Shown here: positions 36,186 through 46,639 of the stretch, in pieces
Numbering within the stretch: the stretch's first letter is position 1
Layout of the letters: each line of letters opens with the position of its first letter
NCBI RefSeq assembly: GCF_963675165.1
Contig: NC_087386.1
Coordinates: 3,474,169 to 3,538,168 of the forward strand
DNA from: Halichondria panicea
Lineage: Eukaryota; Porifera; Demospongiae; Suberitida; Halichondriidae
Direction: 5' to 3'
Length of the DNA: 64,000 nt
Notes under the pieces: generated by a model
What the model saw: the letters and a program-made list of their open reading frames with translations, nothing else
The model's database searches: none
Told to the model about the DNA's origin: nothing
Program-made: the position numbers and the translations under genes

Positions 36186-37195
36186 TTGGGAGGTGGAAAC
36201 GATTCTGATGACAGTTTTGCAGAGGAAAATCCATGTGCAAATGCACCAATATGCTTACTTTGCCGCAGGAACCCTGTAACAAAGCATGATGCAAAGGCGA
36301 AGGCAAAGGCGACGGCTATAGAAAAGAAGCAATTAAAGAGAGCACAGTCAAATCAAAAGAAAAAGCAAGGAAAGGAAAAGCAGTCAACAGTAGAGCCAGC
36401 GCAAATGAGTGGAGAACCAAAGGATGGTGCTTGCAGTGGTAAGTGACCTCATGTTCACTCGATTTTCTTATTATTACACTCTCATTTCAGGGCTTAGTGA
36501 TACTTAGTGATATGTGTAACCGGTTCAACTAAGGAAGAAAGGGACAGAGTACGAGCAGTAGTAGAATGTCATGGTGGAGTGTACAGTTCTACCATGGTCT
36601 CAAATAAGTGCACTCACTTACTGGTGTGGACAAGCACAGGTAATACATGTATTTTACTCCATGGTAATCATTCGGACAATCCTATAGGCGCCAAATTCAA
36701 CTGTGCTATAATTATGTTTTTAGGAGGTATGCAGTACCAGCGTAATAATTGTTGTCATGCAAGTTTGTATATGCATCACAGGATGGACGAAGCAAGGGAC
36801 AAGGCTCCCCTTCTCATCTTAATGGTAGTGAGCCGGTGAGTCGTATACCAGTGTACCAGTGTACATGAACAATTGTAATTATATATGCGTCACAGGATGG
36901 ACAAAGCGAGGGACAAAGCTCTCCCAAACCAAATGACTGTGCACTGTTTGCAGCTGCATATTGTACCAGCATTGCACATGGACTAGATCCATGTTCCCTC
37001 GTTTACGACCAGCAGCAAATGAGAGACCACTTGTACAAGTGTTTCACTACAAAAACAATGGATCTCTTTACTGTCTTCCGAACAAAAAGACCAGGACCTG
37101 CACGCACTTTGAAAATCCCTGTCTATTGCTACTGTTGATGTGCGCCAAGGAATGGTAGGCTGTGACGGATGTGAAGATTGGTAGATGCAGGGTAT
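36186..37195 (+). pseudogene. Spliced ORF: Cys/Lys-rich exon, BRCT-like, ULP-like protease, PHD-like
   Basis: Exon 1 (to about 36440) encodes CANAPICLLCRRNPVTKHD and a lysine-rich stretch, then GTAAGT. A TTTCAG acceptor joins it in frame to a BRCT-like block (about 36491-36639): ICVTGSTKEERDRVRAVV, HGGVYSSTMVSNKCTHLLVW, then GTAATA. A near-duplicate short exon (CACAGGATGGAC.AAGC.AGGGACAA) occurs at 36774 and 36891. The last block, after CACAG at 36896, reads PNDCALFAAAYCTSIAHGLD and MRDHLYKCF, matching the nucleophile-Cys region of ULP1/C48-like proteases carried by some DNA transposons. It then reads VYCYC and, one frame over, MVGCDGCEDW, a PHD signature. Stops and a 10-bp duplication (36493-36512) break it. 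Whether it was one gene with the Tigger-like part upstream is unknown. Confidence 0.5.
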
Positions 37196-38766
37196 TATGC
37201 AGGTATTAGATGCTGGGTATTATGCAGGTATTAACGTGCCATGGTGGCTGGCCAGAAAGCAGTCCATAGAGCTCGAAGTACTTTTTATTGACCATGATCA
37301 TATTGCCCATGCAACCTTCATTGATTAATTATACTTCTCGTAATGCAATATGAATCAATCATCAATCAATATGAATCAATTAAAGTTGTTATTGTTATTG
37401 CTGTGATACATGTTTGCTGACACATGTATATGTACACTCCGTTAATTAATCTCTACACATAAGAATGTTCAGATTGATGGATGGCTGGCAACACTACGGG
37501 GGGGGGGGGGTGGAAGCTCCAGAGGTATATTGTGAAATTTTGCTCTGATGTGCTGTGAGCCACGAACTGGCAGAGATGCTCGTCCACTAAGCCTCTCTCT
37601 CCGTGGGACACGACGCTCCATACGCTTGCTGCTGCTATTCGAGGGCTGGTTGAAATGTGGTCTCTCAGATTCGTCGAAACGATCATGGTGTGATGTGAAA
37701 TAAAAGTACGGTAACTCTGGATCAATCCGTTTTTCATATTCGAGACAACACTTCCTCCATTCATATCGAATCTGTTTCAGAGAAAAGTTTTCACCAACTT
37801 GTTCACGTAAGACTGAGAAAAAGCACTCGACATCATCTGTCGTACTGGCTTGAGAATTTTCTGGTGGCATCGATTGGCTAATTAAGGTCCTTTCGTCTCC
37901 ATTCTGCAGTCTCACAGTCGGCAAGTAATTAGTAAAACCAGTAGGTTTTACATAGGATTGGCAGTGGGTTTGCCCGTGTTTAGCAAAATTTCACTTATTT
38001 TGACTCATGTTCAAACTGTTCTATCTCTGCAGGGAAAGGCCACATCAAGAAACTGAATGGACAGATAGTTTATTTAGCCTTTTCTCTCTTTGTATCTCTC
38101 ATTTCATAATCCATTTCATAATCCATGAACGTTTTAAATGTATGAATATTGTCATTTTAAAAATTGCACTATTTCGACGTTTCACCGCTCTTTGTCTGAC
38201 TGACTAAGTAAGTAAGTGAGTAAGTGAGTAAGTTTCTTGCCCAGCATTTGCTCCAAGTACAGCCCTCTCCAGGACATTCTGCACAGGGTTTCCAAACGAC
38301 TACAACCTGGATTACAAAGCGCTTCTTCAGATTTGCGATTGCTTCCACGAGGCAGATGACCTCTCAGTCTCTATTTCTCTTACCTAGACAATTCCGCCAT
38401 CTTTAATGACTCAGCAATTGCAGATAGGCGTGGCTAAGAAACCGTGCGCCTAAAATCAGTGCAGTGCTTTTCCAGTTCCAGAGCCTGGAGGTGTCCTGGA
38501 GGTGTTGCTTTTCTTCACACTGTTCAGTTCTAGCTCCCTTTCTCTGACAAGCATGCTATATGCATGCACTGGCTATATATATTATGCTCTTAAAATGGCT
38601 GTCATTAATTTTAATACTGATTCACAAATTCAACATATCAAGCAATATTACTCAGTATAATTATTAGTCCAGAGATATTCGAGAAGATATCTGATTAGTC
38701 CTGTCTTCTCTTCTTGAACTTCTGTACTGCCTCTTGACGTTCCACTTGTATTGAAAAAGAAAGGGA

Positions 38767-39317
38767 ATCCGACTAGAAAAACATTTGCAATGTGAAAAAT
38801 TGCTAGGATTGGCCAGGGGAACCACAAAAAAGCGTGGAAACAAGAAATCCGACGAGAGCATAACTCCAATCCGTTACAACGTCATAAACATGTACAATAC
38901 ATAGTATATAGACTGTTCCAGATCCATCTCTACCAGCTTCATCCACCACATCATTCCATGCAGGTCACCAGTACGGTCCGTGCATGTTACTACGCATGGA
39001 TGGACTGTGTGTACCTGTGCTCAACACTGCATGTATTAGGAACATCAATTCATCACAAATCATCATGATTATAATTATGCCCGCACAAAATGGATGTATA
39101 ATAAATATATATAGGGATTGGTCATCACCCCACCAGTAAAAATTGCGTGGTATTATTGTATTGGCCAGGAAAAAATGGAAAACTACAAGTACATGTGATT
39201 GACGTTGTAACGGATTGGAGTTATGCTCTCGTCGGATTTCTTGTTTCCACGCTTTTTTGTGGTTCCCCTGGCCAATCCTAGCAATTTTTCACATTGCAAA
39301 TGTTTTTCTAGTCGGAT
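38767..39317. repeat. Perfect 117-bp inverted repeat
   Basis: 38767-38883 is the exact reverse complement of 39201-39317, with a 317-bp spacer. The arms run from ATCCGACTAGAAAAAC to CGTTACAACGTC. The right arm overlaps the decayed minus-strand gene, so the left arm looks like an inverted copy of local sequence. Perfect identity implies a recent event, gene conversion, or a misassembly. Confidence 0.95.
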
Positions 39318-39421
39318 GCAACAAGCACTTGCTTGGTGAATCCACAGATATTGCTGATATCACTGCATTAAAAATTGCATTGTGTAATCCCAACATTCAT
39401 TGATTTCCAGTGTGCTGTAGT

Positions 39422-40332
39422 CAGGGGCGATCCTAGGATTCAGTCAATGGGGGTGCTCATTGCGCGCAAAGCGCGCCGAAAAATTTAGACCACTCCCATT
39501 TCCGGGGTCACGCCCCTTTTGTCGGCAACGCCCACTGTTTTCTAGATGGTGCACAGCCACAGTACTGACAGTATTTTACAGTGCCATCAGCAAGTCAAGA
39601 ATGTTTACGACCAGCCAGAAGCTCAATTCGCCTGGGATGGCAAACTCTAGCCAACTCTTCTTAAGGTATGTCAAATGTCAATGCAACCATGTCTAGTCTC
39701 TGTGTAAATGTAGAAGTTAAGTGATGATAAACGTTTGTTCCTTTGCTTGATCTGACGACAGTCTTGATTCTTTTCTTTTCAGGCCACTAAAAGATTGATC
39801 AGCTTACCAGGAGGTGACAGGCAGCGTACAAAGTATGACCACCAGTACGTACCTTGATGTTGAGGAAAAGAGACTTTGTAGTTTACATTGCAAACATTGA
39901 TTATTATTATAATTTACGCTGCGTATAATTATATAATTATACTATACATTCATGTACCTGGATCCAAGAACCTTGTTGTGCTGCATGTTGTGAGGCAAGC
40001 TCAAGTGTTTGATACAGCAAACCACTTCCTGCTGCCTAGCCTTATTATTGAGCCCCTCCCCACTCTTTATAGTTCCCATGGATATCCCAGTAACGATCGA
40101 AGAAAAGTAAGTTTTTTAGGCTAGCTAGCTAGATCTAACTGGTATAAAGTTATTGTAACTATCACTATTAAGCTGTAGATAGCTGCAGTAAGTGTAGCTT
40201 CCTTCTAGCCAGCCAGTGATGGTTGAACTATCTACTTGAGCTTCTCTGAGTCTGGATAGGGTGCTGGAGCACCAGAGCCGGCCTGGATGGGGGTGCTGGA
40301 GCACCCTAAGCACCACCCTGTGTACGCCCCTG
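39422..40332. mobile_element. TIR element, CAGGGGCG family, copy 2, inside a coding exon
   Basis: CAGGGGCGATCC starts at 39422 and TACGCCCCTG ends at 40332. GTAGT flanks both sides (39417-39421 and 40333-40337). The minus-strand frame reads ..WHKDICDY before the element and STLEINE.. after it, so the insertion falls inside one exon of the gene at 37469-42379. At 911 bp it has no recognisable transposase. Internal GTGCTGGAGCAC words near the right end are repeated. Confidence 0.85.
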
Positions 40333-42379
40333 GTAGTCACAGATGTCCTTGTGCCACGGAATTAGCTCATCGAGGATGTAATAGTAGAGCACAATTAAAG
40401 CAGCTGCGCTCACTCTCGGAAAGGCCACATTCATCCCATGCTCATGCTCTTCTCCAGTCATTGATGACATTGATGTATTTTGCCTCGTAAGGAAGCCATG
40501 GATCCAGAGAGCAATCTTTCAGCATCTTCAGCAGACTGCTTCCGTAGACCAACGAGAGCAGAGTAGGTAAGGTTAGGTAAGGTTTGACCCTTCATCATCA
40601 AGAGCATCCTTAAAGTACTCACAATTGATGCAATGGTAGCGACCCTCCCTTGTACACTTGGCCATTCTCTGTAATTACATACACACCATACATACACACC
40701 ATTTTGAGTACTATGTACAATTTGTATATCACGAATATAATTGGTAGACCCTATACTAAATAATATGAGGGTCAACGTACGTGTACGCTGGAAAAACAAT
40801 TTGTTATTACGCGTATGTTTGTTGCAAGCAACAAACCTTTTGTACATGTCCTGGATCACAGAACATTTGACCAGTTAGAGGATGTTTCTCTGGTACATGT
40901 AAGTGGCTACGAAAATGGCACACCACTTTCATCATACTTGCAGACGACATGTTTAAACTCCAGTTGGCCTTTTCAACTTCTGTCTCCTCCTGTCCTATCA
41001 CAATTAACACATGCACATAAAAATGCATGTACATCAAAACTTTCTGTGACAAACCAGTGTGGATAAGGGTAACCAGATGGCACGGTTTGAGCCCTCAGAG
41101 AATCAATTACATCAGTCCATGACACATTTTGCCACAGCATCAAGCCAATTTTCGAAAGGAACTCCGAAGAAATGGCAACTACGTCTCCATTTTGAACTAA
41201 AAATGAATGAATACAAGACTAAAGTTTATTCTAATTGTTGACTTACTCTTGGGTGTTAGCATATTGATCATCGTTTCTTTCCCTAAACGTGATACTTTTG
41301 CTTTCACGTCTGACTTGATTTGAAGCAGTGATAATGGTCGGGAGTATCCTTTATTTCTGAAAGAGTTGTATTCTCCAATGCTTGTGAAACCTGCAGCGAA
41401 ACTCTATATTTACAGTGAATGTATGATCGACAATGATTGTTGCCATACTAAAAGTACAAAGTCCATAAAATTAATGGCTGCATGAAACGCAATACCCTGC
41501 TGGCTATGAATACGCAGTCATACAACTACATGTAGTACCTGAATGAGTGTGGTCAACTAACCGGCTATCTTCATCCCTCGATCCAGCATGAGCTGCAGTG
41601 CATTGCATACTATTCAACGCATAGTAGTGTGATCCATTGAGGTGTATGGCAAACATTGAATAGGGATGGCATAGGGTTTTACCCTTCGTTGCTCAGAGCT
41701 GATCATGAGGACAAACACATGAGATGCGGGAGTCCTTTTCTGTCGATACATGTCGATACATGTCACGTAAGAAAGAGCGTAGTCTTGGTCTAAGACTACT
41801 GAGTCTGCCTGAAACATTTGTGACAATGACATCTGCACTCTCACAATCGAAGACATCAATGAGAGTTTGAGAATCAACAATTAGCTGCCTCACTTCAGTC
41901 TCTTCGATTTTCCAACCAGCTTGAAACATCACTTTACTTTGGCTCTTTTCTTGAAGTTTCGTTCTGTATACTTCTCAGCAGATGACAAACCTATGTGTAC
42001 AAAGTGAACAATAATTTATAATATAATTTTTTAACTTACAACAGAGTCTAGCAAATGAACCTAAAGTGACAATCCACTAAGACAGCAAACCTGTACTTTA
42101 GAGTCCAATGACCCACCACTTGCAGCAATAGACCTTTCAAGAGTTCGCACTGACACCCCAGGAACATTCACTCGTGCCTATGTGTGTAGAGCAATCCAAG
42201 AGCAATCCAACACTATAAGAGTTATATACATGTGGTTCATGCACTACCTGCTGAGGGGTACTGCTGAGGGGTAAGTGGTACGTGTACTTGTGACGTGGGA
42301 ACCACAGACCACATTGGCCCACAAAATAATCGCACAAACTTCCTTCCAAAAAGAGTGAACAAGGACACTTTATCTGCAT

Positions 42380-43140
42380 GGGATTATATACATTTCACCT
42401 ATACGAACTAGATGTCCTTTTACCTGTGATACAGAGGAAGAAATAAAGAAAGTAGCACAGTGCTCAACAAGACCCATTGGCATTCTCTTTATAGGTAGAA
42501 GAGTATTAGTAGAAGAGTATCACTTCCATCATCTCTGTGTGTGCCAATAGACGTCGAAGTGTTCTTCAAATGTGCTTGTATTAACATGGAATAGCTGGTC
42601 GAGGGACTGTGCTATGGGTAAATAGTTAAATTTACACGTGAAAAGGAGGCTGGCTCTCTCCCTTTTATACGGTCAAAAGAGCACTTTTCAGCTTGGCATG
42701 ATCCATGAGTGTGCTCATACAAGCGACTGTAGTACCTGTAAAGAATAACAAATAGAAGTTGTGAATGTCACAATTTTTATTAAAATATCAACATAATTAA
42801 TTGAGCTAGCAGGTTAGAAGTTCAAAGGTCAAAGGTCAAAGTTTAGTGGGCCACCCACAGGTGATCGGAGCAGGGCTGTCTAAGATTTTTGGTCCTGCAG
42901 GTAGCCAATGAAAAGCAACCCCTGGGTTCTACAAGTGGATAGGCCTGGAAGGGGACAGAAGCTTCAATAACCAGCCTTAAGCTGGCACAAATTATTTTCA
43001 GGCTCTAGATCTGAATGATGTTACGAAAGATTCTGAAGAGACTGCAACAGCCTCCAATGTTTGTCAAACTAGCCGAAAGTGTCAAACTAGCCGAAAGAAG
43101 CTTTAGTTTGCTATTAAATCCACGAATCCATGAATCAAAA
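42380..43140. other. No recognised gene
   Basis: No open frame with a recognised motif. It contains a duplicated GTCAAACTAGCCGAAAG (about 43063-43097) and AGGTCAAAGGTCAAAG near 42824-42841. Confidence 0.35.
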
Positions 43141-43264
43141 TCCAAGAGAACATGGCTAGAAGCCTGTTAGTTTTTGTCGCATTGCAACCGTTGAGCAGTT
43201 ACAGCTGGAACAAAAACACACACACACATCACACACACACACACAGTTGCATAAGTCATAGTAA

Positions 43265-43557
43265 TGCACCTATCAATGTGTTGCCCCATCCCCCCCGGGA
43301 GGGGTCGGGATTATATGGGGTCAAAGGGATTATATGGGGGATTTGACCGTACCTCAGGTCAAATTCCCCCAGGTGGGGGAGGATTCTGTGTTCAAATCCC
43401 CCAGTCAACAGGGGGAGCCCCAAGCAGTTGCACTGCATAAAAACAGGCTACGCAAAGCCATCCCCCAGTATGGGGCCAAAACCAAATTGTCAGGTCAAAT
43501 TGAGTCAAATCCCCCCGTATGTCCCGGGGTAGTTGGGGCAACACATTGATAGGTGCA
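43265..43557. mobile_element. PIF/Harbinger-type MITE with TAA duplication
   Basis: TGCACCTATCAATGTGTTGC starts at 43265 and its perfect reverse complement ends at 43557 (arms of at least 24 bp). The 3-bp TAA flanks both sides (43262-43264 and 43558-43560), the TWA preference of PIF/Harbinger elements. The 293-bp interior is rich in GGGGGATTTG and its complement. It has no coding capacity; the frames across it are spurious. Confidence 0.85.
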
Positions 43558-44125
43558 TAAAAAAACTAATTTTTAAAAGTCTTGTGTTCTGCAGTGCCGC
43601 TTTTATCTCACTCTTGCAGCTACCAATAGCTAGTGCTCTAGTGTAGAGCCAACTACTAAGTAATCAATAGAAAATCATGTACTTCACTTAGAAAATCATG
43701 TAGCAAAGATTAGAGTAGCAAAGATTAGATAAGAACATTCAAATCTGATTGGTTGCTATGATCTAAAATGCTTCGACACTGTTTACATGATTTAGAAGTC
43801 CTCAGGGCTAGTACAGTCGATTTCAGCTGCGTTTGAACATGCGGTTTGCGTTTCCATTGTCGTTGATTCCGTACCGTGTTGTAGACGGAAGCGCCCGTCT
43901 AGATTCCGACCCCCTGAAGTAGTCTGCATGACTGATCTCTTGCATGCTGCAAGTGTTCTTGGGTTTCTGGCTTTAATATGGAGCTATGGATTGTCTTGGT
44001 TGGATAGGACACAGTGGTTACATCTAAATGTACGAGCTATAATAATTATAATACACAGACAAAATCACATAATAATTATTACGAATCAATATGAACAAAG
44101 GGTCACAGTTTTGTGTTTGAAGTTT

Positions 44126-44887
44126 TCAATGTTTAATATCTCCGAGAATTTTCTTCCTGAATTCTTCGTACTCTTCATGAGACACAACACCGCACTCACT
44201 AAGATTATGCCATTTAGTCAATTGATCTTTTGAAGGAGAAACATCAGGTCGAAAGGAAGCCCTTTTTGGTGACAGTGACAAACAGGACACATCTTGCTGG
44301 CGCTTACGGCCACGCCAAAATGGCTTGTCAGGTGGATCATCTGTTGACTCATGTTTTCCTAAACGAATAATCTGAGCCCACATACGCAGTGTATATTTAT
44401 TGCCATGCTTCTCCCGTAGCTCATCATACTTTTCTTCGACTTCAGAGAGGACAGCCTGGTGTTTTTTGAAATTACCAGTTTTTTTGCCAGAGTTCTTGCT
44501 GGATGTTAAAACACAAGAGTATGCCCACAACATAATAGCCGTTTTCCCGGCATACTTACTGTACATTACGTGTACGTCATCATCGATATTGATCCATTGC
44601 TTCCTTCCTTTCAAGCCATGTCCAGGCTCTATATAACCAATGTCAACCTCAGTGAAGTCTGGCTTTTCGCCCCCAATATCAACAGGGGGAACTTTGGAGC
44701 CAAGAAAATCTCTTAAGTCGTTCATATTCTTGCAGCGTTTCCATTTGCATACTCGTACGTTTTTAAATTCACTCATTTTTCTGGGATTAATTAACTTGAT
44801 TGAATAATTATTCGAACCAAACACTTTGATCAATCTCTTGCGCTTGATTCTCACTTTCTTCTCCAGGTTCATTGGCTTGGGTATCAA
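44126..44887 (-). CDS. Intact 253-residue protein of unknown function
   Basis: This is the longest uninterrupted non-repetitive frame outside the gag and minisatellites. Residues 1-45 are basic (KKVRIKRKRLIKVFG). Residues about 46-130 look like a small alpha/beta domain, with IGYIEPGHGLKGRKQW and DVHVMYSKYAGKTAIMLWAY. This may be a ubiquitin-like (PB1-type) fold, which is an inference from pattern only. Residues about 145-185 are helical (EEKYDELREKHGNKY, LRMWAQIIRLGKH). The last 30 residues (DQLTKWHNLSECGVVSHEEY) resemble the short C-terminal SHOCT-type helix pair. Just upstream, CTATTATAG could be a splice acceptor, so this may be a terminal exon. I associate the pattern with repeat-encoded sponge proteins but cannot name it. 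Intactness sets it apart from its neighbours. Confidence 0.6.
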   Translation of the reverse strand: MIPKPMNLEKKVRIKRKRLIKVFGSNNYSIKLINPRKMSEFKNVRVCKWKRCKNMNDLRDFLGSKVPPVDIGGEKPDFTEVDIGYIEPGHGLKGRKQWINIDDDVHVMYSKYAGKTAIMLWAYSCVLTSSKNSGKKTGNFKKHQAVLSEVEEKYDELREKHGNKYTLRMWAQIIRLGKHESTDDPPDKPFWRGRKRQQDVSCLSLSPKRASFRPDVSPSKDQLTKWHNLSECGVVSHEEYEEFRKKILGDIKH

Positions 44888-45239
44888 TAATCTATAATAG
44901 TTGTTTACAAATCAGCATTAATATCTGAACATTTCTATTAAATGCATACAATTTTAATATTAAACAATCAAATCATAATTATCAGAGGAGGTACGACATC
45001 CGCGTGTCATGCACAGGGAAAATATTTAAATTTCCTGTAACAGTCCAGACGCACAACATCTGTAGGATTTGTTAACTGTCCTTGGCCTTAGTGGCACATT
45101 TCCTTCCTCAAGAACTTTCCATTATGGCCTATTTACTACTACAGGATAGTGCAATGTTTCCTGTAGAACTTCCTTCGCTTTATCTTTATTTATACCTTTC
45201 TTATGAACTGTCATTCATAAATCCTTAGCATATAGGCCA

Positions 45240-46030
45240 CTTCATGCTCACTGCAGTGTGTACTTCATCACCCACCAGTTGGTATTTACTGTAGCAAAAG
45301 TCCACCACATATAAACTCTACAATAGTCCATACTCACTGTAACAATACTGACCACCCACTAGTCCATGGTCAATGCAACAATACTTGACATCCATGCACC
45401 TGATGTACACTGCAACAATACCTGACCACCCATTATAGTCCATGCACTGCAACAATACTTCACATCCACTAGTCCATGCTAACTCCACCCACTATATAGT
45501 TCATGATTGCTCACTTGTACTGCAATAAACCTAGACCACCCACCAGTCCATGCATACTGTAACAATACTTAACCACCCACCAGTCCATGTTCACTGCAAT
45601 AAGCCTAGACCACCCACCAGTCCATGCATACTCTAACAATACTTAACCACCCACCAGTCCATGTTCACTGCAATAAGCCTAGACCACCCACCAGTCCATG
45701 CATACTGTAACAATACTTAACCACCCACCAGTCCATGTTCACTGCAATAAGCCTAGACCACCCACCAGTCCATGCATACTGTAACAATACTTAACCACCC
45801 ACCAATTCATCAATTCATGTACACTGCAATAAGCTAGACCGCCCACCAGTCCATGCTTACTGATTATATAAACTATACCCACCAGTCCATGCATACTGCA
45901 ACAATACTCTGCTCCACCAGTCCATGCATACTGCACGTACTTGCAACAATACTAGACTACCCGCTAGTCTATGCTCACTGCTATAATTTATGACCAGACT
46001 CTATGTTGTCTGCAATAACCCAGTCCGAAA
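45240..46030. repeat. Minisatellite, 35-75-bp units
   Basis: Units share CCACCCACCAGTCCATG followed by CATACTGTAACAATACTTAA or TTCACTGCAATAAGCCTAGA. The higher-order pair of about 75 bp is cleanest between 45530 and 45800. Outer units are shorter and more diverged. The 65-codon minus frame over it is a repeat artefact. Confidence 0.9.
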
Positions 46031-46149
46031 CAATAAACCCCTACCATGCAACTCAACAATACTTTGTGGTATATATTACCCCACTGCAACGGTCATTTTA
46101 ATCAAAAGATGATTCACAATTGCAAGCATTCAAGGTCAGGTAATTATAA

Positions 46150-46571
46150 CCTTCTAGTTATCAACCAGAAAGGTCCATGTTGGATAGTTTCCGCAAGGTT
46201 TCGGCTTATCAGAAGGTATACCCCTCTTTCTTGGCTTCATCTGTCGCTTTGCCAATGGTGATTTCTGCTCAATTGCAGCATCATCCAGTGAGTGACTCCC
46301 ATTGTAGTGGCTTTGTTAGTAGCACCCCCTTTCCCTCATCACTTGCACTTTCATCACTAGACATGAAGTCCATTGTGACTATTGGCAGCCACTTGTCTTT
46401 CGTACCAGGGTCTTTGAAAGACCCCACCTCCAGCATCTTCTTCCTCTCTTGAAGTTTCTGAAAAGTAACAACACGCGCACTATAATTGAAACTGCATGTA
46501 AACTTCACCCTTCTATAATCATTATATAATGCTGCCTCGATCGGTAAACTACATAACATTATGGAGATCAT
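46150..46571 (-). pseudogene. C-terminal fragment of a repeat-family protein
   Basis: The minus strand reads LQERKKMLEVGSFKDPGTKD, FMSSDESASDEGKGVLLTKP and LQWESLT. After a frame break it continues with SPLAKRQMKPRKRG and a PCGNYPTW-like tail. An acidic serine patch, then V(L/I)..KPL.W, then a basic AKRQ.K..R tail is a pattern I associate with transposon-encoded proteins in sponges and cnidarians. The function is not known. The upstream part (46571 to about 46620) has no recognisable exon. Confidence 0.35.
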
Positions 46572-46639
46572 TAAACATGTTGCAATAATAACTTCGCAGA
46601 AACTCCAAGAGTGGGTAATGATTGACCGTGATTGTTGTT

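Larger units (their letters stand above)
37469..42379 (-). pseudogene. Decayed multi-exon repeat-family gene (TTDDVECFF type), split by a TIR element
   Basis: Minus-strand exons, in order: about 42362-42250 (KCPCSLFLEGSLCDYF); 42180-42093 (VNVPGVSVRTLERSIAASGG); 41992-41570 (DSQTLIDVFDCESADVIVT and RTPASHVFVLMISSEQRR); 41397-41247 (GFTSIGEYNSFRNKGYSRPL); 41230-41064 (VAISSEFLSKIGLMLWQ); 40620-40455 (YSALVGLRKQSAEDAERLL); 40450-40333 (YYILDELIPWHKDICDY), interrupted by the element at 39422-40332 and resuming at 39421 (STLEINECWDYTMQF); and 37924-37469 (QASTTDDVECFFSVLREQVG, IDPELPYFYFTSHHDRF). I associate this order with an uncharacterised, high-copy family in sponges and corals; no function is established. 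A 10-bp duplication at 41741-41760 shifts the frame in exon 3. Confidence 0.6.

Noticed and set aside
38648..39403. Two ORFs starting with the same MELCSRRISCFHAF peptide, as a duplicated small gene
   Set aside because: The identity comes from the 117-bp perfect inverted repeat and stops exactly at the arm ends; the two continuations are unrelated.
43385..43400. tRNA T-arm-like GTTCAAATCCC
   Set aside because: No acceptor stem or anticodon arm can be drawn around it, and it lies inside a MITE; no tRNA or rRNA gene was found in the window.
43256..43549. Short ORFs on both strands
   Set aside because: They are contained in a PIF-type MITE.
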